Origin: Populus alba
Lineage: Eukaryota; Streptophyta; Magnoliopsida; Malpighiales; Salicaceae
NCBI RefSeq assembly: GCF_005239225.2
Contig: NC_133293.1
Span: 15,840,333 to 15,904,332 of the forward strand
Length of the DNA stretch: 64,000 nt
Direction of reading: 5' to 3'
In this document: positions 1-13,600 of the stretch, in pieces
Layout: every line of letters starts with the position of its first letter
How positions within the stretch are numbered: position 1 is the first letter of the stretch
Notes under the pieces: model-generated
The model's database searches: none
Told to the model about the DNA's origin: nothing
What the model saw: the letters and a program-made list of their open reading frames with translations, nothing else
Made by a program: the position numbers and the translations under genes

Positions 1-900
1 AATAATAAAATATTTTCAACCTAATAAATCACAAAAAGACATCAAAGTATAGATAAGAGATTATGATAAATATAAGTTTAATTGGTATAAGAAAATATTC
101 TCATGAACTCAGGTCGGGTTATTATAAGCTTGAGCTATCATATTTAAATCCAATTATTATTAAAATACATAGGTTTGTTGTCTGGCGCCCGCATGAGCTC
201 AGGTTATCATACTTGAGCTCAACATGTTTAGACTCAAACAATATATTTAGATTTATTTTTTATTTTTAATAGGCTCAACCACTCTATTAAAGTCTAACAA
301 TTTCTTTGAAATTTTTCTAAAACTTAACGTGTGTTATTTATTATTTTATACTAATAAAATATATATTATTTTAAATAAAACACAACTCAAAATATAATAA
401 TAATAAAATTATATTTTAGCCTCGTTTTTATAAGAAGACAATTTATAAACTATAAATACACCATAAATCCTTCAAACTTCAGGTTCATAATCTTTTTATT
501 CTTAACATTTTAACATATATAATTTTTAAATTTATATTTTTAAAATATAATTTTTATTTACTAATACATATAAAGATCTCTGCATCCATCAAATCATGTT
601 TCAATTGATCATGTTCAATGCACAACTTATCTAATTTTTTTCCAATAACAATAAATATTCTAAATTATACTAATTAAATTATATTACGATTGACTTTTCT
701 CTTTACAGCATCTATCATATTATCATGATTCCCTCCTTTTCTTCCTATCTGTCAATTTTCTTTTAAATTATGTAAAAATTATTAAATTTGATGATTTTTA
801 AAAGTGAAGCATGCTTCATTAATAAAAAAAAAAAAAGGTATATCACCGAAGCAACTAGTTACAAAGATATTAATAAAACTAAAGGCTAAGGTTGTTTCGT
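1..900. other. AT-rich intergenic sequence upstream of the MRS2 gene
   Basis: This stretch has no convincing gene. Short open frames are chance products of AT-rich DNA. Two similar segments carrying 'tgagctcaggt' or 'tgaactcaggt' near 105 and 195 suggest an old repeat fragment. The last 100 bases probably contain the core promoter of the downstream gene. Confidence 0.6.
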
Positions 901-939
901 CATGCCGTATGTACCCTATAAAAATCAGGCTGTGAGAGA

Positions 940-1876
940 GTGGCAAAAACGTTGTGGGCACTACAAGAAAACACGGCTCTGATCATCTGGATCTCTTTGG
1001 AAAAAGAGCATTCTTCTGCATTTTATATCTCACAAGTTTCCACCATGGAGCTTGAACATTTAAACTACTTTTGCCTTTGAAAGGGTACGGTTCTTGTTTC
1101 TCCTTCGGGGTCTATGTTTCACCCTACTGATTCCTTTTCTCCTCCTCTCTCTCTCTCTCTCTCTGTCTTTTCTTTCTTGGTTTTCGTGGGCTTTCTTTTA
1201 ATATCAATCGAAAACCCTTAAATGGAGCAATGGGGTCTTGTCCTCTTATCTGTATAATGCTCAGTTTTTATAGAAATTGATGTAGTAATGTTAATCAGTA
1301 GATGTGACTAGAGATAAAAATTGCGGGGTAATTGATTCTTGCTCCTGTTTGTGTGGAGTTTTGTTTTGGATTTGAATGATTAAAGAATTTTTAACTCTTA
1401 GGTCAGAGCCAGAGACGGCTTGTGTAAATTCTGGCCATTTCTGACTGAAACACTCACGAGTCGTTAGATTTTGTGCGTATATCTCCATTCACCTGAATTG
1501 TCAAGATGCAGATTCATGTGCCAGGCCCAGTCAAAGTTTCAATCTTTCTCTTTTTGGTTATCTTCAGCTACCAAAGGGATTAGTTTTGTTGGATTCATTA
1601 TTAATGGAAGTATTTTAATTTCTTTCGTGGGAATTGACGTGCATTTTAATTGATGAACTAATGGGTTTATAACTATCATACGACGTTTTACTTTTCAGGT
1701 ATTTGCTTAACCCGGAAAAGCAAGAAGAACATGGATAACAGTAATAACTGTAGGTGATTTTTTATGATGAACTCTGATGTCATAGATTGGCGTATTAAAA
1801 CCATTTAATGAGTACTGGTGCACCACCCTTATACGAAATTCTGACCTGGCACCGAAAGAAGGAAAGTTAATGTCCA
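940..1876 (+). promoter_or_regulatory. Probable 5' leader of the MRS2 gene with an intron and a short upstream ORF
   Basis: The leader appears to be split by an intron from about 1085 (gtacgg) to 1698 (cttttcag). The first leader exon holds an 11-codon upstream ORF at 1045-1080 in a good start context (caccATGg). A CT microsatellite lies near 1140-1165. These are sequence-pattern inferences; the transcription start is not known. Confidence 0.4.
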
Positions 1877-4800
1877 ATGGAAGGATTTCGAGGTCCACGT
1901 CCACCAGCTGGTGTTCCCGAACCTGCTGTTCCTCTTTGCAATGGAAGGCTTAATTTAGATGGGTATGGCAATCGTGGGTCTAGCTTTCCAGGCCTAAAGA
2001 AGAGAGGTCATGCTCTTGGAAATCGTTCATGGATAAAGATTGATCAGGATGGGAACTCGAAGATTTTGGAGCTGGACAAGGTCACTATAATGAGACACTG
2101 TTCCTTGCCTTCCAGGGATCTGCGCCTTTTGGACCCCCTTTTTATTTATCCTTCCACAATTTTAGGACGGGAGAAGGCTATTGTGGTCAGTCTTGAACAA
2201 ATTAGATGTATAATTACAGCAGATGAGGTTATCCTGATGAATTCCCTGGATGGATGTGTTGTCCGGTACATGTCAGAATTCTGCAAACGTCTTCAGACAA
2301 ATCGAGAACAAGCGGGTACATATATTTCTAATCTAGAATAGTTGTTTTAATGGCCTCAAACTTTTATCTGGTTGCGTTGTTGTAGGTGGATAGATGGAGT
2401 TTCAAATTTGAAAGTCTTTGATTAATTGGGCTTGAATCTGTTGTTGCAATATACTAGAGCTTCTTGTTCTCAGAAGAAGTTTGCTCACTTCACATTTTTT
2501 CAAACTGATATCTGTCACTCTCTATTACGACTATTTTCTTGAAGTTTATAAAGTCATGCTGTGTGAGTTACTTATAATTACTGCTGATTTGATTCAGATG
2601 ACTTGCCATTTGAATTCAGAGCTCTGGAATTGACTTTGGAACTAACTTGCACAGCTCTTGATGCTCAGGTATGCTAACAACATGCATCACTACAGCACTT
2701 CCATCTTTTTTTATGAACGTGTTGCCACCTGAACTACGTGCACTCACAGCCACAAGATGAACCAGACCAATTAAGTAAAGCCCTTAAGCCTTTAGAAATT
2801 AATGATCTCAGGGAAAAGGAAGCTAGTCTTCTAGGGTCAGGGAATTTGTATCAAAAGGTAATCTTGTAAAGATCATCCACATACCATGTTGTTTTACTTC
2901 CCAAGATGACTTTCTACATTGATAACTGGAGATCTTAAAATCATTGCCAATTTCTTAAAATAAAATATTGCATTATTTGGAAGGTTAAGGTGCTTCTGAT
3001 GCAAATTTCAAACTTGATATTCCCTCTCTGCATCATACTTATAGATGTTGGAAAAATAGAATCCACATGTGCGGTCAGCCTTTTCTGGTTTGACACTGTT
3101 AGATTATACCCTGAGGCCTGAAGACAGGTTTTTATGGCTGCTCTAAGTTTTTAACTTGTACCCTGAGAGAGGGGCTAATTCTGTTTACTATTACCTTCCC
3201 GGGTGCATTGCTTTTTTTCTTTGGTGCTAGCAGTGTGGAGACTCAAGCATGTCTTTTATAGATACTCTGATTTAAAACATCATTGTTCAGATTGCCATTC
3301 AATGAGTTTAATCAGCTCCATGATAGGAGTTCATGACTTCTTGTGGCATGCTTTGTGTTGACCAACCATGGTAGCTATTTGATGCATACAATTACATTTC
3401 CTTGCATGATCAATGGATACTGAGAAGGTTTTGATTCACAATGTCTCAAGGGGTATAATTGAATTCCTCTCTGTTATATCTTTTCAAGAATAAATGCATA
3501 TCTGTATGAAAGAAAGGAAAAAGATTTAGGAGTGTTGAATACGTAAACTGTCTCTCAATGCTCTGAACTTGTTATTTGCATATGTGGTTGTTACTTGTCA
3601 CGTGTTATTGAATGGTGTATTTGACCAAATGTGGTTCCAGAAACCGTGTGGGTTAAGATTGGGCAGCCATTTAAGAATAGCATTTTATGTGTAATATGGA
3701 ATTAAAACTCTTGGGCTGCAAATGCACATGGTTGAGTCTGGAGACCCTTTATGTAAATGTTTTAATGTTCAAGATCATTTTTCAGAAAAACCTCTCTCCC
3801 TGGACTTTGCTTAGGCAGACCAGTGGTAGTTAACGGGCCTTTGCACACACAATGAAAGCAATAGAACAACTGGCAGTTTGAAAAATTATGGGTAACTCCC
3901 TCATTTCAATGACTTGGGTTTGATAGGTAAAAGAATTGGAATTGGAGGTATATCCAGCATTGGATGATTTAGCAACATCTATTAATACTCTTAATCTGGA
4001 ACGTGTCCGTAGACTCAAGGGCCACCTCCTTGCATTGACTCAGCGAGTTCAGAAGGTAAAAGTAATCTTTTTACCCCCCTTTCTCTTAGTGTTCTATTGT
4101 TTGCTGCCGCTTTCTTCCTCCATATGTTAGCTTTTAGATTCAAATTGTAGGTCCATGATGAGATAGAACATCTCATGGATGATGATGGCGACATGGCCGA
4201 GATGCATCTTACAAATAAAAAACAAAGGTTGGAAGCTTATGCTTTAGGTGATATATATTTTCAAAATGATATCCCAGCTGAGACCAGAGTGGTTTCAAAA
4301 TCTGCACCTGGTTCACCAGTGAGGTCAATTAGTGGAGCCCAGAAATTGCAGAGAGCATTTAGCAATACAAGTCCAAGCAAACATGGAAGCTTGATGAGTT
4401 CATCCAGTAACGGCGAGAATATTGACGAACTTGAAATGTTACTTGAAGCTTACTTTGTTGCTATTGACAACACTCAAAGCAAGTTGTTCACGGTGTGTTC
4501 CTGCGTGCATGTTTTTGAACTCATCTAGATATATGTATATGAGTTGCTGTGATTGGATAGTGCTTGCTAATTGGTATCCTACAATTGACGAGGTATAAGG
4601 CATGCATGACTAAAACCAACCAATATTGTGATTTTGACAACCCACCAATTTATGCAGATTGCCCCTTTTGGTGGCAAGCGCAACAGAAAACCAGCCTAGG
4701 CTGTTTAGAATTTTTTATAGGTTCTAAAACAGATTATGGTGCCTTTACAAGAAAAGGATACCTAATATTTCTAAATAGGTTTTCACATGGTGATGTGCAA

Positions 4801-5230
4801 GAATATTTACTACGTGATTATATTAATTGTTCTATAAATATTGCAGCTCAAAGAATACATAGATGATACTGAAGATTTGATCAAAATCAAACTGGTAGGG
4901 GTTAATATGAATTTTAACTTTTATGATGCTTTTTTTTTTCCCTATTTTTTTATTGAAAAAAAAAACACACGAGATATAACTTCTCTTTCATATTTACAGG
5001 GAAATGTTCAGAACCAACTGATTCAATTCGAGTTGCTTCTTACTGCAGCTACCTTTGTGGCTACAATATTTGCTGTTGTGACAGGAATATTTGGGATGAA
5101 CTTTGTAGCCTCAATTTTTGATTTACCATCTGCATTTAATTGGGTTCTGATTATAACTGGTCTTGCATGTGTGTTCTTGTATTTCTCTTTCTTGTTTTAT
5201 TTTAGATACAAGAAGGTCTTTCCATCGTAA
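1877..5230 (+). CDS. MRS2/CorA-type magnesium transporter
   Basis: This gene encodes a membrane magnesium channel/transporter of the plant MRS2 (MGT) family. Exons are 1877-2315, 2598-2668, 3927-4055, 4151-4492, 4847-4894 and 5000-5230, and all junctions keep phase, giving 419 residues. The diagnostic GMN motif is at residues 375-377 (IFGMNF), inside two C-terminal membrane segments, and the protein ends with a basic tail (YKKVFPS). The conserved helix containing LNLERVRRLKGHLLALTQRV and the acidic stretch HLMDDDGDMAEM are present. The start was chosen as the first ATG that opens exon 1; family N termini vary. Family members act in plastid, tonoplast or other membranes, and the compartment cannot be told here. 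The subfamily number was not assigned. A further in-phase exon candidate lies at 2750-2857. Confidence 0.92.
2750..2857 (+). other. Candidate cassette exon within MRS2 intron 2
   Basis: A 108-bp segment is flanked by a consensus acceptor (cactcacag) and donor (ggtaatct). It has no stop codon in phase 0, the phase shared by the ends of the flanking exons. Inclusion would add 36 residues, starting PQDEPDQLSKAL, between LDAQ and VKELELEV. The family members I know lack an insert at this point, so it may be an alternative exon or a chance open segment. Confidence 0.35.
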
Positions 5231-7662
5231 ACTTCATTCTAGAGTAAGCTGCTCCAATGAAGACAAACACTTGATTTGTTTTGTAGAAACCCACGATTCA
5301 ATTTGATTTTCCTCTCTCTCTGGGGTCAATTGATGCTCTTCCAAGATTGCAGGGGCTTGCTCTATATGTTTACATGCATCGCGCGAGGTTATCTATTAAG
5401 GTATGTGCAAGTTCATGCTCAAGTCCATAGTTTTGGAGGTTATTATAAATGTGATACAAGGATCCTGTCTTCTGGCAGTTTGGCATCACTTGCCCTATAA
5501 AGGCAAGCATCTGGCCATGGGAAAGCACAGTGTGCCTCGTCCGTAAGTGGCTTCATTATGTCATTTGATCTGAAGATCATTTATGCTTATTCTGTAATTT
5601 GATAATGTATCAAGGCCTGTGCTTGTTACAGTACAGGCTTTACCTTCACGTAAACCTTGCTACACCTGCGTCAAATGCAGGCTATCACATGACGATAAAC
5701 TTTTGAATAAAATTCTGTTCCTACATACAGCGACTCTTTGAACAGTAATGATAGTGTAGGCCTTTTCTACTGTAACAGCGTAAGCTCACCTTTAATAGAA
5801 AACCAAGCAACTCCCTCCCATTACCGCGAGGACATTTTCTGAGTGAATTTACAGGGCAATAAGCTGAGTGGCATTGGAATTTCTGTGACTAAATTATTCT
5901 CCTCCTGAATTGGATCCAGACAAATTGAGTAGAGTGCATGTCATTTCTGTAACTGCTTCTCTTGTCCAAAATCATGGCAACCTCCGATAATCCAGCGTCC
6001 AATTGTCAATGGCCATGCCATTTCTGTAGATGAAGACGGTAGTGAAGCTTATTCATATTCATCAAATGCAAGAGTGAGGATGCTATCTGAAGAATCAAGG
6101 TATTTATTGATATACCCTCTAGACCTATTCCCATGTTGCCCGTCCACTGTTATTCTTCGAAACGAACTCACTGTTCCCATGACAGAATCAGGTAACAATT
6201 AACTAGATAAATCAAGAAAGTAACCCCTTCCATAAGGCTGATGACCCTGTAACTGTATTTCACCTTTAGCAGCACTACTTCTTGGAACTTCTGTAAATTA
6301 GGTTCATCTGTTGCTGAATGCTTGCAGACACCTAATCTGCGTTAAGGGGCAAGTTTGCTCTCGTATTCGTTGCGTTAAATTCCAAGACGGGGATTGGCTG
6401 TGAAAATAGTCTAAAGAGAATGCTTCCAATGCGTTTTCCCTTTAACCTTGTTGAAGAATTCTTCGAGTAATTGGCTTTGACTCCATATCCTGCACCAGCA
6501 GCTACTGCTACTACCCACAAATCCATAACCAGCCTTTCTCTTAACAAAAACCAATCAACAATAGACTCCAATAACGACAATCAAGTTAGGATCTAAAAGA
6601 AAAGCCGCAGAATAACAAGCAGGCAGAGTTTTCGAGGGAACAGAACCCATTTGGAAGAAGAATCTGAACAGACAAGATACAAGACCAAGGCATCAACACA
6701 AAAGGAAAAACAGGTAAAAGATTTTGAAAAAAAAGAAGTTACTATTCAATATTGCAGCTTCAGCTGTGGGATAGATGCATAACAAAATCTTGCCCCTTGA
6801 CAGAACTTTGAAAAGTTGGTGCCATATGGTTCAACTTCTGGAATTCGCAGTCACTTAAACTTTAATTACCCAAGAAAAATACAATACACATGTAAATTGT
6901 TGATTGACATCTCTTGTTATCCATCTACCAACCCACAGAAAGAATGTGGCCTTGAATGTTCGATACCCCATTGCAGAAAATGTTACGGGCAGGTCATATT
7001 ATGAACTGAAACAGTAGGTCATTTTATCATTTCATCTATTACCAACAAAGGCAACCGGCAACTTAGCCTAATTAGGATCGCCAGACAGTATTTGAGCCAA
7101 AAACAATGTTAAGATACTGTTAACCATAAAGAAATATAGACTGGAATAATGCTCATCGGGGAAATCGTTATGGACAATTTATACTCCCATCTATAAATTA
7201 AATGATAATCGTTTCATGGGCCTTTTTTTTGTATCTCTTTTTTTTCTTTCCTTGCTTGAAGAACTGTTGGGGCAGTAGCAGTCGGTAAGCCCCCCCACCA
7301 CACTGAATGTTATTTCCTTGCCGGGGAATGTATTAGAGATCTTAAGTTTAGGTCTTACGAGGATGCTTTCACGGCGAGACAGACAGTTTCCTGCCATCAA
7401 ATTAAGTTTATGCAGCATGAAAGAAACCCTAAAACCTAGCATTGATTTTGACCTCTAGAACAGAGTTTTGCTTTGCCTTTTCCATTTTGCCAATCTCAGT
7501 TCGGCATTGCGTATGCTTTGACCTTTAGCCAAGGACAAAGGAAATAAAGAAATGGGATCTAAAACCATTTACACCTTGGATTGGTTGGATCAAATTTTAT
7601 AACATGACCCCATAATTCAATACGGCATATACCATGCACAGAAATTTCTGTTGTCATACACA
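5231..7662. other. Intergenic region between MRS2 and the first PAP gene
   Basis: The first 400-500 bases are probably MRS2 3' untranslated sequence. The last few hundred before 7663 are probably the 3' untranslated part of the leftward PAP gene. Between them I see no intact gene, only a possible coding remnant at 6332-6526 and a short open plus-strand run near 6000-6100 without clear identity. Confidence 0.5.
6332..6526 (-). pseudogene. Possible degenerate first-exon fragment of a plant protein beginning MDLWVVA
   Basis: The minus strand from 6526 reads MDLWVVAVAAGAGYG and continues to a stop at 6332. This N terminus resembles a family of uncharacterised plant proteins that start MDLWVVAAAAGAGYLAKYWQ, recalled from memory and not searched. 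The similarity fades after about 15 residues, and no downstream exon of that family was found on the same strand. It may be a gene fragment left by duplication or transposition, or a chance match. Confidence 0.25.
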
Positions 7663-10600
7663 TCAAGATGCTAGTGTCGTACTGGGACAGCTACCCACAG
7701 TGCAGGCCAAGATGTCCCTATAATCGCGGGATATAGTGAAAGAGTCATAAACCTTTCCATCCCTGCTCTTCTTGTACTCGAACAACAGATTGGAATGGTC
7801 AAAAGCTGTGAGTTTTACAAAGCCATGATCATAGTCTTTATACAAACTCCAGGCTGTTTGGAGGGTGGTGAATGGTGAAAGGCTCGCTCCTGCACCACCA
7901 GCAGCCACATGTATCGTCCCATTCAGGTTGCCTTTATAGGAGTGCTTCTCTTTACTGGTGCATATATTCTGTAGCAAGAAGATTTGGCTATTTCATTGTT
8001 AGCAAAAGAATGCAGAGCCAAGATCTTGGTTGCTGGTTTGAATCAATCCAAGTTCATGAACATGCATGCAGCGTATTGAAGAGGGCATTTGGGTTTTGGA
8101 AAAAGATATGGTTGCAAAAACTCAAATGGTATTTGCCTGTTACCAGATGCAGTTCAATAGGGTATTTGCTTGACTTTCTATGATTGGTGCTTTCAGAATA
8201 AGGGCAGCAGCATATAGAATAGGTGTGTTTCTGACAGTTTGGCGTATCTAAATGTAACATTATTGAAATCATTAATTGGGAAATTTTCTGAATAATTTTA
8301 GCTAAATTCCCAAAATCAGTTGAAATGCGCAAAGTAACAAGAGATTTTACTGCTGAAGCTGCATAAAGTTCCGTAATACCTGATATATGGGGCATGTCCT
8401 TTCATAGTTGTGCACATGACCAAACATTGCAATGTCAACCTTGTATTTCTGCCACAGTTTTTGAAGGCTTTCCCTTCCCATCGGTTCTTCAAATGATCCT
8501 TCAATAGCATAAGAGAAATCAGAAGAATACCCTAGTACTCGATGTGCAAGGAAAATCAGCCATGGTTGCTTATGTCTATCAACTGATGCAAGGCAATGCT
8601 CTATAAACTTGTACTGCTCTGTTCCCTCCCTCCAATCATGTTCTGTGTCTGCTATGCAGAACCGGAACATGCCATAGCCAGTGGAATACCTATTTAAGAA
8701 AATAACAACTATTCAATATCAGATCACAACATACGCAGGAATAACTAGAAACATACTTCCAAATCCCTCTGGCTCTATGCCTCTATCCGATCAGCATACT
8801 TCTCTGTGTCGAGAAGAGCTGGTCTAGCAGTGTTAGAAGTTTTGGTGTTGGGGCATCCTCAAGCTCTGGATAATAAGTTTGCGCAGCGCAGAAGAAAAAT
8901 GAGTCTCTCTCGTTTTTTTCAAATTTATACAGACTTGTATCTATAGTGAGAGTTGATCCATGGATTGCTAAATAGAAAATTATTCACGTAATGCGACCAG
9001 AACATGGATTAGAAATAGTACAGTATGGCATGTTTACCGAAAAAAAAAAAACAGAATGCTGTTAATATGCATAAAGCTAAAGGTGTGAACATTAAAGGCA
9101 GATAATTTGGCAAAACTATAACAAGATACTAATGTTTCAAAATGAAAATGTTAACAGATTGCAAAATCTCCTTACCAGAACTTTTCCCTGTTCTCTGTTG
9201 GCGCATAGAACATAGTCTGAGCCAACACACCACATTCTCCTCCAGAATCCATGTTCCCATAGAAGGATCCAGTCCCTGGCCAGTCACGCTCATGGTTCCC
9301 ACTGTAAAGAAAAATTAGCAATGGTCATTCATGTAGCTTGAATTCGTGATTCGCCAATTTCAAGTTAACTTATAGCAGACCTAGCAATCATGTAAGGGAC
9401 AGATGATGCAATTGGCTCAATTTGTGCAGTAAATTGGTCCCATTGTGACAAATATCCATTTGCATAACATATATCCCCAATGTGGAAGACAATATCAATG
9501 TTCTTCAGGTCTTGAACGAGTTGCTTGGTAGTGTTTAGAGAGCCAGGCTGAAAATCATTATATTCACTGGAACCATCTACTTCACCCTGCAAGTTTAGAT
9601 TTTAATAAAGAACCCATTAGAAACTTCATTTAATTTGATAAAGGGACAACAGTTCATCAGCTTTAAGTCTAGAGGATAGAATATTTGTTAAAGCATAAAA
9701 TTACTAATAAAAGTACGACAACATAATAAATATCGGGATAGTGAGATAAAAGACAATGATTATACTTGGGACATGAAAATTGATTCAATGCTATCAAGGG
9801 GTTCATAACAGAATGGTTTGAATTGCCTTCACCTTTCGACTAGGCTTTCATTATATAGGAAAAGTTGTGTTGTACATGGCCATTACAAAGAGGGAATCTA
9901 GGAATTTAAATAAGTTTCCTCTTTCCTATCAATCATTTATATTCTTATTCCAGCATACAGCTGTAACAGCTGTATGCTTTCCTATTTCCTATTCAAGCAT
10001 ACAGCTGTAATAGCTGTATGCTCTGTATGCTTTCCTATTTCCTATTCAAGCATACAGCTGTAATAGCTGTATGCTTTGACTTAAGTCTTTCTATTGACAT
10101 CCCCCCTCAAATTGATGCGGGCTGGTCCATAAGCAGCAATTTGGTAGCAAGAAAATGATGACGTTGGCGGGTGAGAGTCTTGGTAAAAACATCAGCCACC
10201 TGAAGAGTGCTGGACACATGTGGAAGTGAGATAGTCTTTGTCGCATATGCGTCCCGAATGAAGTGGCAATCCACCTCAATATGCTTTGTGCGCTCATGGA
10301 AGATAGGATTGGCGGTAAGATGAATAGCACTGGTATTATCAGCAAAAAGAGGAGTAGGAGTGCGCTGCTGAAAACCCAGCTCAGCAAGGAGCCCGTGGAG
10401 CCAGATGATTTCGGAACAAGCTTGGGACATAGCCCGGTATTCAGACTCAGTAGAAGACTTGGAAACACGATCTTGTTTCTTGCTCTTCCAGGAAATAAGT
10501 GCAGGACCAAGAAACATACACCAACCAGTAATGGAACGGCGAGTGTCGGAACACCCGGCATAATCAGCATCACTATAAGCAATAAGATCAAGGGAAGCAC

Positions 10601-13600
10601 CAGCAGGATAGCAAAGGCCACGTCAAATTGTGCCATGAATATAACGAATGATACGGCGAACAGCAGCCATATGGAGATGCCTTGGAGAAGCCATAAACTG
10701 ACTAACCTGCTGTACGACAAAAGAAATATCAGGTCTAGTGTGTGTAAGATAGAGTAAGCTGCCCACGAGTGTACGATATGCAGCTGGGTCTGATAATAAA
10801 TCACCCTCATCTTTGCGTAGCTTGAGATTAATTTCCATTGGAGTATCAAGGGGTGGCAAATGCTGGAGACCAGCAGCTGCCACCAAGTCCATGGCATACT
10901 TGTGTTGGGATAAAAAAATGCCATGGGAACCAGCATGAATCTCTAGACCAAGAAAATATGTGAGAGGACCTAGATCCTTCATGTGAAAGGATTTCTGCAG
11001 ATGCTGCTTGAGTTGATCAATCAGAGCGAAATCAGTACCGGTTATGACTATATCATCAACATACACCAATAAAAACACAACTCCATTTGCAGTCTTACGT
11101 AGAAACAAAGAGGCATCATATTTACTTTTGAGGAAATCAAATTGAAGAAGGACAGAAGTAAATCGCTCATACCAAGCACGAGGAGCCTGTTTGAGACCAT
11201 ACAAGGAGCGGCGTAACTTACACACAGCAGAGGTAGGAGTGGAAAATAAGCCAGCTGGTGGTCGCATATATATATCTTCAGTGAGATCACCATGAAGAAA
11301 GGCATTCTTCACATCCAATTGGTGCAAACACCAATGTTGGGATGCTGCGATGGCCAGAATTGTTCGAATAGTACCCATTTTAGCCACTGGAGCAAAGGTC
11401 TCCTCATAATGTTCTCCATATTTTTTGATGGTTTCCAAGAGCCACCAATCGTGCTTTATATCTGTCCAAGCTGCCATCAGCCTTGATTTTAACAGAATAG
11501 ACCCATCGACACCCAAGAGGAGTCACACCAGAAGGACAATCAACAATATCCCAAGTCTGATTAGCTTCTAGAGCATTTAACTCTTCCTGCATAGCCTGCT
11601 GCCAGCATGGTTCTGTAGCTGCCTGTGAATAACCAGTAGGGATAGAAATAGAGGATAAAGTGACAGAGAGAGCAGCAGTAGAATGATGTGCCACAGATGA
11701 GGTAAATCCATACTTAGCAGGTGGTACAGATATTCTAGAGGAGCGGCGTAAATGAGCCAAAACAGGTACCTCAGAAGCCACAGAAGGCTGTAAAGGAGGA
11801 GCAGATGACAAGACAGAAGCTGAAGGGGGCAGCACAGGAAGTCTTCTTTTGTACACCAAATGTGGCTGGAACCTGTCAACTGGAACACTTTGCAAAGGAG
11901 AAGAGTCATCAAAAGAGGGTAAAGAGGCAAGAGAAGTGGCTGAGGATGAAGACAAAGGAAAGAAACATTGATTTTCAAAGAAAATAACATTTCTGGAAAC
12001 AATGAACGCGATTAGTGTGTGGATCAAAACATAGATAACCCTTTTGAGTAATACTATATCCAAGAAAAGCACACCTAATTGACTGAGCAGAAAAGTTTAT
12101 TTCTATGAGGTGGAGGAAGATGCATGAAGCATACACACCCAAAGGTGTGAAGATTGTTGTATATAGGATGGCAATGATGAAGCCGAAAATATGGAGACTC
12201 TAGACCTAAGACTTGTGAAGGAAGTCTATTGATTAGATAAGTTGCTGTAATGAGTGCTTCTACCCAAAAATTTGGAGGAACAAAAGATTCAATGAGCAAG
12301 GTACGAACCATATCCAAAAGATGGCGATTCTTGCGTTCTGCTACTCCATTTTGTTGAGGAGTATAGGAACATGATCGTTGAGAAACGATACCATTAGATT
12401 GCAAGAATGATTGGAAAGCATGAGACATATATTCCCCTCCCGAATCTGATCTAAGTGTCTTAACAGTGGCAGAAAATTGAGTGTTAACCAATGCCAAGAA
12501 TAGTTTGAACATAGAGAAAACTTCTGATTTGTTCCGCAAGAAATAAACCCATGTATAGCGGCTGTAGTCATCAATAAAAGTGACAAAAATATCTGTAATT
12601 TGCATGAGAAATGACAGGACTAATCCCCCAGACATCACTATGAATTATCTCAAAAGGGTTTGTGGCTCTACTGCCAGCAGAAGGAAAGGGTAAAATTTTA
12701 CTTTTGCCAAGTTTACAAGTAGCACAATCAAGGAACACAGTTGAAGCTGAATGTTCTTTATTACTTATTTAACCCAGATTTCAACAAATGAGAGAGGATT
12801 CTAGGATTTGGATGACCTAGACGTTTATGCCAAACTTCATTGGACACTTTAGGTGCAGTACAAAAGAAAGCTAAAACAGAGGAAGGAAGCAAAGTGCGTG
12901 GAATAGGAAGTTGGAGAGAAAATAAACGTCCGTGCTTAGGCCCCTTCGCTATCAGCTGTCCGGACATCTGATCCTGTACAATACAGCCACGATTAGAGAA
13001 GTTTACATCACAGTTATTGTCCACAAGTTGACCTACAGAAGCTAAGTTTATAGCAAGCTTGGGTGAGACATAAACATCCTTTAAAAAGGGAGGTACATCA
13101 CCAACAGCTATGATGGGAAGAGTACTACCATTGGCTGTTTGAATATGTGAGGATCCACAATATTTGCAGATATTACTTAACCCATGCAAAGAGTTTTTCA
13201 TATGATTGGAAGCACCTGAGTCTAAGATCCAAGTAAGGGCTGAAGAACCAGTACCTTGAAGGCCAAGTGTGGAGAAAGCACTCACAATCATTTCTTGCAC
13301 CATCTCTCGGGTGAGTAAATTTGCTGGAGGCTGAGTCTGTGAAAAAGAGGAACCAGCAGCAGTAACAACAGCGTGATAAGCTTTGTTGGGGCGTGGAGGA
13401 GGACGAATAGGACACTCCTTAATGATGTGACCCAGCTGCTTGCAGTAGTTGCAAATTTTATGAGGACAATGGGGAGCAATATGTCCATACTTCTTACAAC
13501 TATAGCATTGTGTCTTGCTCATATCGCGACTCTTCCCCTTGTTGTAAGCAGAAGCAGCATAAGCAACTGAGACACTGGCAGAGGCAACTCTTGCTTGCTC

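Noticed and set aside
10091..10936. A 281-codon minus-strand frame in the copia element
   Set aside because: It is an alternative frame over the reverse transcriptase and RNase H coding sequence and shows no motif of its own.
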